64,000 nucleotides of DNA from Lunularia cruciata. Taxonomy: Eukaryota > Streptophyta > Marchantiopsida > Lunulariales > Lunulariaceae. Below are positions 35,797-46,669 of the stretch, one piece after another. The notes under the pieces are model-generated. The model ran no database searches. It was given only the letters and a program-made list of their open reading frames with translations, and was not told the origin of the DNA. The stretch's first letter is position 1. Every line of letters starts with the position of its first letter. The stretch spans positions 25,932,517-25,996,516 of the forward strand of contig OX419755.1 of NCBI GenBank assembly GCA_948567375.1. The letters run 5' to 3'. The position numbers were made by a program, and so were the translations under genes.

Positions 35797-37340
35797 ATGC
35801 TATTTACTTTCTTTTGGTTTTACCATCCTAAAATACCGCATGTGCAAAGATATTGGTACATTCTACAAAACGTTGCCCATAATGTGCACCTAATTTTAGA
35901 TTGCTATATTTTTGGACTTCCATTGCAATATAATCCACTACCACTTGCTCTTTGGGACAGCCCAATAGAGGACAATTATGTTGGAACAATGCATAAATCA
36001 TGCACCTATTGTGGAGCTCTACATTTTTCTTTTTCCCTTGGCTTCTCTTCTTGCTGCCAAAAGGATGAGGTTGTCCTCCCTCCCTACAAGATCACTACAC
36101 TCCTTAGTGACTACTATCTTGGAGATGATTTTAGGTCAAAAACTTCAAAGACAACATTTACCAAATCAATTTGGCCCTAGCCATGGTCACCTCAAAGGTA
36201 GCCATTAACAACCAAGGAATAGATTAGCTAAGGGCCAATTATTTCATCATTCATTATCAAATCTACCATGGAAGTGGAACCTTGGAACCGGATCTATGAA
36301 CCATTTCTTCTTATGCCAAAGTTTTGTTTTATGACATTGATCAGACTATGAGATTTAAATAGGTTTAGCTAAAAAATCCTCTTGTAATGTTGAAATCATG
36401 GAAGAACTCATAGAACACATCTTCATAGTTAATCCCTATGTCAAGTATTACAAGCTCATGGTTAAGGAAATGCGCTTGCTTCTTACTTCCAATCATAAGG
36501 AGGTTTGCATGCTCATCTACACTGACCGACACCAAGATCAGCATTGTTATAATGATGCAAGTGCTATTCACATTGCTAATAAATTTACCACCAACCCCTC
36601 TCCTGAGAACAAGAAAGAGGATAGTAAGTTCAATGTTTATCCTCACAAATTTTTTACTACAATGTATTGACAACATGCATCCAATCTTGGATCCACTAGC
36701 CTATCCTTTGCTATTCCCTCTTGGTGACTCTGAGTGGAACTTAAACATGAAAAAAATCCTTCTTGTGCACAAAAATACTAAACAAGTTGATATTGCAATA
36801 GTACATTGCCTATCATATGGCCATTTGTCCCAGCTTTAGTAATATTCATTTTGCACGAAAGATTATATGTAGTGGTATGTAGATAATTTCCTTTGCGTGC
36901 AGGTAGAAAGGTATCAATATTACCATTTTCACCAAGATAATCTTCATGCCAATACCTACAAAAAAATAATTGAATATGTCCACAACAAGGCCAAAGCAAA
37001 CAACCAAAATCTTGAAAAAATTGTCATACTTCTTGCTTTTCATAATAGAAGCCCAAAGAACATGCACACCAAGTATCAAGATGCCATGGTTGTTTTCCAA
37101 TCCTTTGGAAAGCCAAATTTATTCATTACATTTACTTGCAACCAAAATTGGACAAAAATCCCATCCAATCTTGGATCAAGACAAGCACTTAGATTCTAGC
37201 TTAATTTGGTTGCTCAAGTTTACAACGGCAAGCTCAATGCTCTTATGGATGATATTGAATGCAGCAAAAGTTTTGGCCAGGTCAATGTAATTATATATAA
37301 TAATGAATTTCAAAAGCATGGGCTACCACACTATCATATG
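35797..37340 (+). pseudogene. Helitron Rep-helicase, N-terminal part (broken)
   Basis: Readable in three frames with stops: zinc-finger-like CTYCGALHFSF..CC (35990-36060), NPYVKYYKLMVKEMRLLL (36430-36485), PSPENKKEDSKFNVYPH, DPLAYPLLFPLGDSEW (36690-36740) and the helicase-like N domain (36897-37199). The segment ending EFQKHGLPHYHM (37300-37340) contains the HxH-type residues of the rolling-circle nuclease (PHYH) before the CC insertion. Confidence 0.8.
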
Positions 37341-38099
37341 TGTGGTACCCACTTTTTTTTGTTTTGACAAGTTTTTGAAGAAGAAGTGTATTGTTAAGCA
37401 AAATAGAAGCCTAATGGCAAAAAAAGAGAATTGTATGATTGGAGTAAACTCAAAGAAGTAAACTTTGTGTCAAAGGACAAAGACTCAGAGCAAACTTGGG
37501 GGGTAGAACCAAAGTAAGTTTACTTCACATCGGGACAATCAACCCGATCCAAAGAACCCATAGCAACTTTCCTTTGGGTCCCACAAATCAAGAATGTATC
37601 ATTTAAAGAAAATGACTACTTTCAGAAAAGTTTAAACTTGAGAGTGATAGGATCAAATCACAAAAAATCTGTGAGTTGCAAGGAAAGATCAACTAAGGAA
37701 TGACTAAGAAGCAACATGTTGTCTTCTTTCATTAAATGTTCACAAGAAAGACAGTGAACTTTGCAAGGTGTTTTTACTTCCAAACCAGACAAATGATTAG
37801 GAACTAGAAGACAAGATGCCTCTACATTACTTTGTTCCATTTGCTGCTCATTTGTACCTTGGGTTGAATCTGCTCAACTCAAAAGAGAATGGTGTTATAT
37901 TTTCATCAGAACTTGCATTGAGAAGTAGATTTCGATGAGCCATACTATATCAAGATGATTTGAGGAAGTGATGAAGATTTTTCCAAGACAAGGAGAGAAT
38001 GAATTGAGGCAGTAGTTGTTCCAAGGCCGACGTTGAGGAAGAGAAATTGACCCAAGAATGTAGCTCCTCCGGTTCAATCAAGAAAGACAAGGAGACTAA

Positions 38100-39709
38100 A
38101 CCCAAGGTGTGAAGTGGTGGTGGATCCTTCATTTGAAGAAGAGTTAGAAGGAGAGGCTGAGAGCAAAAGCAAAGAATTGGAAAAAGAAGAAGAGCTCACA
38201 CTGCATAGTCAAGAGTCAAGCGGGAGTGATGGAGAGCCCAAAGTCCAACAGTCTATGGATAGAGAGGCTGAAGAAGAGGAGAAGGAGTTCCATGCCTAAA
38301 TTGAACTCATGGAAGGAGGAGATGGCCAGTACCTAGACCTGCCTGAGGAAGACATTCTAGAGGAGTAAGAGGAAGGACCCAGAATTGGTGTTCCCAAAGG
38401 AGACAAGAACAAAAAGGAATGTGCAATTGCAATTGCAGGACCAAGTTAGCAATTGAAGAAGAAGAAAGTTGGGACAAGTCACGTTGAAGATAAAAAGATT
38501 GAGACTTTAGGGTAAGGCTCCAGTCAAAGAAGTGCCAACCAAAGCCAAAAAAGAAAAAGAAAAAGAAAAATGAGAAATCAATGGAGTTACATCTCTATCA
38601 AAGATAATCTATCAGTTGTTATTGCAATTGTAGAAGAAGAGGAAGGAAATGAAAGAAGCATATCCAAAGGTAAAGAATGAGTTGCATGTGGTGTAACATT
38701 TGAATGAAGAAGTCTTGGAGTTAAAGAAGAAGGTAATCCAAGGAGAAGAGGAAGCCAAAGTACTTTGGGTTGATGCAATACTTTGGAAGCAGAGTTTGGA
38801 GAATTTGCAAGATTTTTAGAAGCATGGCAGTGTTTTAGAACGTCAAGAAGAAGAATTGAGAGCACAAAAGATGGCATTTGAGAAGCTGAAGGAAGAATTG
38901 ATGGATGCTCATCTAGAAGTAGTGGATTCCAAGGCAATTACTATTATGATGGAGCAAGAATTGGAGAGTTAGAGGTCAAAGGAAGCAGAGAAGGATCAAG
39001 CCTAGCAAAGAGAGTTAATGAATAGACATAGCAAGGAGGAGAGATTGCATGGTCTGACCATGAGTATGGAGGCTCAAATTATGTAGTACATGAAGGAGAA
39101 AGAAGCGTTGATAGCTAAGTTGAAGATAAAGTGAACGTGTTTTGGAATGAGTTGGACATTGAGCAAAAAAGGGAGAAGGTAGTTCCAAAGAGAAGATTGG
39201 AGTGGATAAGAGATATTGCTAAGAGGATGAAGGTGATGTTGAGTCTAATGTCCAAATGGAGGAAGCAAGATTGCACAAGTTCAAGTTGCTAGTGCAAGAG
39301 ATGAGGAAGAGACAAACAAAGGACACAAATATCAATGAATTATTGATTCACTTGAGAGATAGGGTAGATAGGAAAATGTTGGAGATACGAGACAATGTTT
39401 GTCTCAGATTAGATTTAGTGAGATTAGAACTAGATGAGCTTTGGAGTAATGTAAAGATAGTAGCAATACATAGTAGCAGAGGTAGGACTGTAGGTGTCTT
39501 TGATTGAGTTACCCAAGTCAACAAAAGAAGTTAGAGTAGAGAAGGAGAAGGTAGATAACATCATAATGACTTCAATTTTAGTTCAAACTGAAGATAAGAT
39601 AGAAATAGAAGAAGAGATAGTGGTGGTAGATGAACCCAAAGTGCAAGAAGTGATTGTAGTTACATTGTGTTTAGAAGCCAAAGTAGAAGTAGACATCAGA
39701 TCAGAGTAG
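38100..39709 (+). pseudogene. CC-element coiled-coil protein, copy 2 (degenerate)
   Basis: Acidic segment EEELEGEAESKSKELEKEEE (38140-38200), then Lys/Glu-rich helical stretches with stops (38560-39240), and a well-kept block EEARLHKFKLLVQEMRKRQ..INELLIHLRDRVDRKMLEIRD (39259-39400) that matches EETRLHKLKLLVQETTRRN..NALLISLRTRVDRKILEVED of copy 1 (minus, 5120-4990). Ends VDIRSE-stop at 39709. Function unknown. Confidence 0.6.
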
Positions 39710-39802
39710 TAATAATTTTGAAATCTGAAAGAAAAAATATGAAGAAGTGCAATGTCATTTTGGATCTGCATATTTGAAGTAGAGAATTAAAATGGTAGAT
39801 GT

Positions 39803-39896
39803 TGTGAGTATATACATCACTACATAACATGCATCGCTGTCAACATCATACACCATAGACACATGGCTCACACAGACCTAGACTCTAAAGTGCCAC
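39803..39896 (-). repeat. Extra LTR 5' fragment beyond the 3' LTR
   Basis: 94 bp matching the first ~100 bp of the 3' LTR (40354-40455) at roughly 80 percent by eye: both begin (minus strand) TGTGGCACTTTAGAGTC and end ATATACTCAC. It lies after the 3' LTR, and the same segment is missing from the outer end of the 5' LTR. Confidence 0.8.
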
Positions 39897-40455
39897 AATA
39901 ATCAGATTGTTGACAACACTCAAATCAACTCAACTCAGATCAATACTTGATTTGTCACTCTATAAACTGCCAACAACTATGCACTGATTATAGTCAAGTC
40001 ACACCCACTTCAGCTAAGAGAATCTAGGTGACGCTCACCGGCCTCTATCCACTATAGCTAGGAACTCAAAGGATCAACATCAGAGAATTGAGATCTCTGG
40101 AGTTGTACTTCAAAAGTATACCCTTGGACTTGAGCTAGGTCTAAAACCCTAATGGTCTCACTGACGGCACACTCAATGGTGCGAATGGTGTAAAGTGACA
40201 ATGAGCCCCACCATGAAGTCAATACCCCAAACACAAAATCTAACCATCAAAAAGTAGTCTATAAGTGAATGCTAAAATACCTCTAACTACTATCATTGCA
40301 ACTCCAATGTCCAAGCAATCTAGATGCAACATTACAAATGGTGTGATAGCTATCGTGAGTATATCTATCACTACACAACAAACATCACTATCAACATCAT
40401 ACACCATAGATACATAACTCACACAAAAGTCATACATAGACTCTAAAGTGCCACA
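39897..40455 (-). repeat. 3' LTR of the methyltransferase gypsy element
   Basis: On the minus strand it starts TGTGGCACTTTAG directly after the polypurine tract and ends ...CAATCTGATTATT. Its inner 452 bp (40348-39897) align with 48569-48118 without net length change. Confidence 0.8.
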
Positions 40456-40470
40456 ATTGCCCCCCTAGCT
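40456..40470 (-). promoter_or_regulatory. Polypurine tract of the methyltransferase gypsy element
   Basis: Minus strand AGCTAGGGGGGCAAT immediately before the LTR start TGTGGCAC; it marks the plus-strand priming site and fixes the LTR boundary. Confidence 0.7.
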
Positions 40471-40619
40471 GGCAGTTAGGTCCTTCTAACTCCAGATAGC
40501 CATCTACTCCAAGTATATGGTATACCCTATGATGGGCAAAGATCAAGAGGTCGGGTGCTATCGAGCCCCATCATTAGTTGCTTGTCTGCAATCATACCAT
40601 ATAAAGGATGAACTAGCTA

Positions 40620-40938
40620 TAGGTCAAGTATATCTAGGACATAACCACTATCCCTGAGGAATTACTGTGAGGGGAGGAGTCATACATGCCATATGCCATC
40701 CTCTCGAACAACTACCACACACTAACATAGTAGCTCTACCAAAAGAGCCATATAACATACACCTCAAGCCTACCCTTACAAGTGCTAAGCTTGGGTCCAT
40801 AGTACCATCAATGTTTGGAAGGTGGCATGGCACACAATTGTGCACATGATCTTTCCAAACAACACCATCACGTCCTTCTAACATAAGGACTCTAGATGGC
40901 AAAACCTCGCACACTCTCAAGATAGTGCAGCCTGTCAA
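40620..40938 (-). pseudogene. PHD finger domain at the pol C-terminus
   Basis: The minus strand reads VLMLEGRDGVVWKDHVHN, CVPCHLPNIDG, then GLRCMLYGSF..ATMLVCGSCSRGWHMACMTPPLTVIPQG-stop-WLCPRY. This is the PHD spacing: C-x2-[C], C-x2-C (VCGSC), H-x2-C (HMAC), then W-x-C-P-x-[C]. Two zinc-ligand Cys codons read Tyr (TAT) here and one codon before W is a TAG stop. PHD fingers bind histone H3 tails; placed after integrase, where chromoviruses carry a chromodomain, it could steer integration. That role is inference. Confidence 0.75.
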
Positions 40939-41049
40939 AACATCAAGTGTTGTCAGTGATGTCTATTGTAGATATACATAGTCACTTGGATGAAATTGAT
41001 GGACCAAGGGTCTATAACCTCCTCCTTGAATAGTAGCATAACGTAAGTT

Positions 41050-41861
41050 ATCCCTATGTTGAGCAATTACCAAGTTCTCAAAGGCCATCTACATCACTCT
41101 CCAAAAGATATTTGTCCGTTGAGAACATGCACTCACCCATACATTTGGATCATCCAAGTTCAAGACTATAGTAGCATCTTGATGAATGGCTGCAAGTAAA
41201 TCTGGATCTTGTCCATAGCATAGAAAGTAAGGAGAGAAGGATGTTAACGAGGTTTGTTGGCTGCCATCACCAAAACATATTGATGATGTCTCACAGTCAA
41301 TGGTAAAGGTCCAACAAAGTCCAAACTCCAACGGCAACCCAATCCCATGATAAATAATAGGTGTAACTGTGGTATATGGGCATTGAATGATGCTCTAACT
41401 CAATCAAAAACCACACATCTGGCCACAAACTGCTATACCTTGGTCTGCATACTGTGCCACCACTAGTGATTCTAAAGTAAGCTATATGTACGCTTTCCTC
41501 CAAAATTTCCTAGCTCCTCATGAGCATGACGGACCAACTGTAGTCTTTGAGATAGAAATGGTACTACTCTCACCCTACCATCCTCCCATACATGCAAAAG
41601 GTGTCTACCCTCCAATCTAAACCATCTAGCTTCCTGAAGAACACGGTCTTTCTCCTTGGCCCCAATTGTGCCATCCACAAGGCCAATGCAAAGATAGTCC
41701 ATCACTAAGACATCACCATGAATGTCTTGCTGAACTATATCAATATCTTCACTCTTTGGATCTATGACCTCAATAACTCCTCTTGTGTGCGTTGAGAGAG
41801 ATACTACTAAAGCCTCAAAAAATATACACAAAAAGGCCAATGCATGCCAACTTGGCACCAT
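41050..41861 (-). pseudogene. Integrase remnant lacking its catalytic core
   Basis: The minus strand has the pre-integrase segment (IGLVDGTIGAKEKDRVLQEA..RLEGRHLLHVWEDGRVRVVP), HHCC start RHAHEELGNFGGKRTYSLL (41540-41475), and the first strand of the core region (FTIDCETSS-like after a frameshift). It then jumps directly to SFSPYFLCYGQDPDLL (41245-41200) and the DDPNVWVSACSQRTN segment. The stretch that should carry the second Asp and the Glu of D,D-35-E is absent. Confidence 0.75.
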
Positions 41862-42052
41862 CTCCTCATCTATCTCACCATGCCAACGTGCTCTGGTTTG
41901 ATCCTACTGGCTAGGGCATGGGTTTCTACTCAACCCATCTGCATCACGGTTCACCACTCTAGGTCTGTGAACAACCATGAAATCATACTCTTGTAAAATC
42001 AAAGCCCATTGTGCAAGCTTCCTTGAAAGCTTGTTGGACTTCATCAACCACT

Positions 42053-42600
42053 TCAATGGCTGATGATCAATGATGAGAGTGAGGGGTTACCAAATAGGTA
42101 ACATTGGAAATGTGCTACTACCCAAACTGCTGCCAAGCACTCTCCCTCATATGAACTATACTTTGCCTCCACTGAATTCTTGGAGCGACTAGCATAGGCT
42201 ACCACAAACTCCTTCCCCTCATCATCATGTTGGGTGAGCACTGCTCCAAGCCCCAACATACTCCAATCGGTATGAACCTAAAATGGTTGTCCTCTGATTG
42301 GTCTCCTCAAAATAGGAGAATATGTCAACCTCTCCTTGAGCTCTACAAAAGCTCTCTCTTGCTCATCTCCCAACACTACTCTTGTGTAGGCTTGGTCAAA
42401 TTCATCAAGGCCTTAGCAATGGCACTAAATCCTCTAACATAGTAGGGATAGAAGTTTTTTAACCCAAGGTGAACTTGTGTAGCTCCTCAAGAACCTTCAA
42501 ACTCTCCGTCTTTCCTCTTTTGTAAGCTTGGGTCCAAGATCTGGCTCCCAAGTATCCTCTATAACTATCATAGGAGTGGAAGACGTACTGATTGGCTACA
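42053..42600 (-). pseudogene. RNase H and residual RT tail
   Basis: RNase H: MLGLGAVLTQHDDEGKEF, VAYASRSKNSVEAKYSSYEGECLA and VWVVAHFQCYLFG (42259-42100), with HQPLKWLMKSNKLSRKLA continuing to about 42000. Before it are only ERAFVELKERLTYSPIL (42365-42310) and a VLEELHKF..GFSAIAKAL junction (42500-42390) where the RT fingers, palm and thumb have been deleted; no [FY]xDD motif exists in this element. Confidence 0.75.
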
Positions 42601-42949
42601 ACACTGGACCCTTGGGAGCTTTAGTGTCATGCACCCAGCCACTAGAGGTCACAACCTCTATGTGAAAACTCACTCCACTCTGGTTGCAAGCTCCACACGT
42701 CCTCTAGTTGCATCCCAAGTGGACCAAGGGTGTAATCTAAGTAGCCCACGCTCATCTGGATGGACTCCAAGTAGACCACTCTCCCTAGTAGCTACTGGAT
42801 GTGTCCCAAGAATACCATGTCCACTCGATCCATCACTCCCAGCATGTGCCTATATCGTCTTGGTAGGCATAGGGCTCACAAGTGTCCGAGTTGTGATGCC
42901 TATCAAGCGCATCCTATGTTTCTTTGCCAAACCAAGGCTCACAATCCAG

Positions 42950-43900
42950 GTCAAACAATTCAGGTCCATAACCTGACCTAACACTTGACGCCTGAATGCC
43001 TCTAATACTACTAGAACAATGGTAATACCAGTGCAAAAACTCATCACCCGCTCTCTCTCATTGGCATTGGGCTCCACCAACTGTTGTAACTAAGAGTCCT
43101 AAACTAGTCCAGGTCCTCCCTCTCAAAAAGCATGAGAGCATAGGAAACTCATAAGTATGGGAAAAGCGGCTATAGGCTATCCAACTAGGTTCACCACTAC
43201 CATAGGTGACCTATCAGCCACTACCACCGTTTGAGATTGACGCCCCACATCCAAGATGTCATCAACAAGGATGTGGTCTAGTCGTTGAATCCCATCATAT
43301 GTACATTGTAGGACTTCTTTGGGTAAGAGGTTTTTCCACCAAAGACAAAGACAATGAGCCCATGATCCCACTTTGGTTGCATCCAACAATATAGTAGGTC
43401 CCATCCAAGAATGGACCTGATGTGTACTCGCCACCACTCTGGTGCAAGAATCACCCATCAAAGGAATGTTCTCCAAAAGGTAAGTTGGACAAACAACTGA
43501 TAAACCTAGAGATGTCGTAGTATTCGTAACATCTCCCAAAACACACTATAACGAGGATGTTGAAGACCCAAAGCTTGGCTAGCACATGTATGTCCCTAAC
43601 ATGGCCATCTAGAAATCACCAAGTGAATAGACCCATGTCTTTCCAGATCATGCACCCCCAATAAAGAAATGTCTACTGGTAGGGCCTTCTGGTAACCTTT
43701 GACTGTTGACATTGATAATAACTCAAGATACCGGTAGACCAAGTGTGCCACATGATGTAGAGAGACTTGCCTAACAATCTCATCTCTCTCTACATACAAG
43801 TACCTTTGTACTCGTATATCCACCTATAATACCGCAACTAGTTTGGTGCTAATCCCACCTAATAACTCTAATAGAGATATCCCTTCTATTGGATACTGCC
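42950..43900 (-). pseudogene. C5 cytosine DNA methyltransferase domain in a retrotransposon
   Basis: The minus strand carries, in family order: AdoMet motif I GISLLELLGGIS (43885-43850), motif II YLYVERDEIVRQV, motif III-like PVDISLLGVHDLE with HLVIS, catalytic motif IV WPC-stop-GH (Cys codon 43599-43601; the next codon, usually Gln of PCQ, is TAG), QALGLQHPRYSVFWEMLRILR, then after a frameshift motif VI YLLENIPL (about 43480-43456), VHSWMGPTILLDATKVGSWAH, motif VIII region AHCLCLWWKNLLP (Arg positions read Cys), LDxI..VGRQSQ and C-terminal ERERVMSF...RRQVLGQVMDLN (to 42958). Length about 315 residues fits a bare catalytic domain. It would methylate cytosine in DNA. It lies between protease and RT and is disabled in this copy by two stops and a frameshift. 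Confidence 0.88.
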
Positions 43901-44129
43901 AAGCAATGAGTGTGTCATCCAGAGGTGTCAAAGCAATCGACTCTGGAGGCTTATCCTCACACTCATCTCTTGATGGTACAAAGGCTCCACTCCAAGCCTA
44001 TTGCACCAACTGATTTGCATGTTGTTGCAATACCTCCCTTGAACTCCACAATGGAACATCCAAAGAGGAAGGAACAATCCCACTTGTACTCCAAATCCAA
44101 GTGATCTCCTCTGGTATTGGAGTATCCTC

Positions 44130-44640
44130 TACATGGGTGTTCCACTCCAACAAGTCACTAGGCCAAGTAACTGTACCATTGAAAGTTGAAACTGATGTTG
44201 CCATGGTCCCAGACCGTAGTGAGCCAAGACTGTCACTACTAAAGCATATTGGTAAGTGACATACCTGTCCCTCACCAGACAGCCAACCTGGTCTATAGGA
44301 GGTTGTCTCCTCCTAATAGTCAATATTGAAACCATGGGATACAACATTGCTCCCCCAACTAGCACATTGTATGACTCAACTATTATCGCAATAGCCTGAG
44401 CTCTTACCACCTAGCTATCAATCAGATGACCAGGCTGAACCTAGACAACAAGCTCCACACGTGTGATGTACTATGTCAAACCACCACCTAGAGATGTCTA
44501 GATCTGAAATGGACATCTCTCCACATCAATCTTCTATAACTCTAGACCGACTACTGCAACCTTCCCTAACATAATGGGTTGCACACCAGAGTCTAACAAG
44601 ACTCTCTAAGGTGTATAAACCTTCCTTGAAGGTCCTACCA
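44130..44640 (-). pseudogene. Retroviral-type aspartic protease of the methyltransferase element
   Basis: The minus strand reads RVLLDSGVQPIMLGK (about 44610-44565), with the canonical D-S-G active site, then VVGLEL and SYNVLVGGAMLYPMVSI (44375-44325), the usual second half of plant gypsy proteases. Stops occur between the two parts. Confidence 0.7.
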
Positions 44641-45479
44641 AGCAGAAAATCTCCCTCTGGTTATCCAATAGGAAAACACTAAGTGTGAACCATGCTCTCT
44701 CAAAGGCTGGTTTAGCTAGCAACTCCTCCAGTCTAGCCGCTGTTGCCTACCATAAACCACTGGTTGTTGAATGGATCCCATGCTCCGCAACCAAGTTAGC
44801 TCCACTATCAACCACCTCTACTTTAGTAGTAGGAAACGCATCATCCCTACTCTTACAAAGTGTGGCAGCCAATCGGAACATTGGGATTGGGTCAACTCCC
44901 AATGTAAACATGTCATTGGCTAAAAATAAAGGGCACCGCATAATCAACTGAGCCGCCCCCAACATCATGCTCAACTCAGTCTATGTAGTAGTAGGTAGCT
45001 GACTAGTAGGGAGTCCATCATGCACCCCATCACCACCTACCACACCTGCACTGGGATGTGTAGGAGCCATGGATATCATCTACAATACCTCAAATAGCAT
45101 GAAAGACAAGGGAAGTCTAACTCGTCTCTCAACCTCTCCTCTTAGTGGATCCAACTCCATGGATGCTCCTCTAGGCTCTGGAGCACGTACTGCACTCCTA
45201 TTCATTGTTGCAAATGCATCCACTTGTGCTACTCCGCACATGAAGTCCAAAGCATCTCTATCACCGGCATATGAGATAGAAGCCTCAGCACTCAAATCTG
45301 ATCGCCTCTAAGCAATGGCCATACTAGCCAATCTCTACTCCAATTGCTCAATCCAAGTTACCATAGTTGTATTAGAAGTAAGGGCAGGTACTTCACCTCT
45401 ACTAGGTGTAGATCCTCTACCACCTTGTCCTCCATGAACAGGAGCTCCTCTACTACCTGCCATAGCAGCCCTACCACTT

Positions 45480-46661
45480 TGTAACTCTGGGTGTAGGTCA
45501 AAGCACCGGTCACTAGTGTGACCAAATCTATGGCAATGCTCACATTGCCTCTGTGTTGGCTGTGATGCACTAGAGGTATCAAGTCCACTGCCCTATGTAC
45601 ACTCTCTCCTATGGTGAAGTCTACCACAAGTCCAACAAGCAACACCACCACTCACTGGCTATTGCTGACCTAAAAAGGAAGGTAAGGATCTAGCTCCACT
45701 AGGCCCTCCATAGGATCTAGGTTGTCCACCTTGTCCTCAAAAACCAGCTAGGCATGGTGCACTCTATTGCACTCTAGAAGAAGTAATAGTTGTGGATGAA
45801 GTCTCCCTACCAAATCCAGATGTCACCACCCTCTCCTCTACCATGTTGAGCTCAATACGCTCAGCCAAACCAAAGACCACTGCCAAAGTAAGCAAAGTAG
45901 CCTATAACAAAGTAGCATCACAAACTCTACGTCGCAACTCCCTATCTAATAGCCCATACCAAAACTAGACTGCTTGGGCCTTAGTAACTCCCTGAGTGAA
46001 ATTGATCATCTACCTCATGCAAGTGTATGCCTTGCGTAGGCTCTCTCCAACCTTCAGTTGGAACTCCTACAAGCTCCTCAGCTTGTCAGTCCATACTCTC
46101 TGGCAGTTCTACCTCAAACACTAGAAGAACTCCACCATGGGGTTAAACCCACAGTACCACACCACTTCCTGCAGCAATACCTCCACTTGTGGTAACACTA
46201 TCTCTAGCTAGTGCACTTCCACTAGCTCCACCAACACTACTTGAGCTAGAACTTGTGGGTACAGCCAATCTACTCCTAGAAACCAAGCTTGAAGTGATGG
46301 AGACATAGTTTAGAGACCAATATTGTCTCCATAACTCAATCTCCTCTAAATGAGCTCTCTTGAACTCATGGTAGTTGTCCATTGGTTGATCCTCCAAGTG
46401 TTGAAACAACTCCTTCCATGCCATGAAGGGTGTAAACAAAGTTGGGTTCCACATCTGTTGCAAATCACACCAACTATTGAACTCATGGATGAAGTCATCT
46501 AACTCAATGGTACCCACTATACTAGAATAACACCTAGGGCCTTTGGACGCCCCATAAATCTTGTCCATGTCCCACAACAATGGTCCGGATATGCCAAGTG
46601 CACTCTTAACTAAATCAGCTCTTGTATCAAACTCCAACTCAGAGTCAATCTTCTCCCTCAT
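45480..46661 (-). pseudogene. gag of the methyltransferase element
   Basis: The 172-codon frame 46661-46143 contains the gag core (MWNPTLFTPFMAWKELF..FKRAHLEEIELW). A Ser-rich linker follows, then broken frames with zinc knuckles CEHCHRFGHTSDRC (45546-45503; intact C-x2-C-x4-H-x4-C) and CWTCGRLHHRRES (about 45635-45600), where the last Cys is lost. Confidence 0.75.
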
Positions 46662-46669
46662 TGGGACCT

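Noticed and set aside
37341-37655. Interpreting the CC leader as an ordinary ~310-bp LTR
   Set aside because: No second copy of the leader occurs at the 3' end of either complete CC copy, and the ACATT duplication places the true ends at TGTGG and GTCACA.
45069-45311. Plus-strand frames over the methyltransferase element (44685-45311)
   Set aside because: Antisense to the gag-protease region; shadows only.
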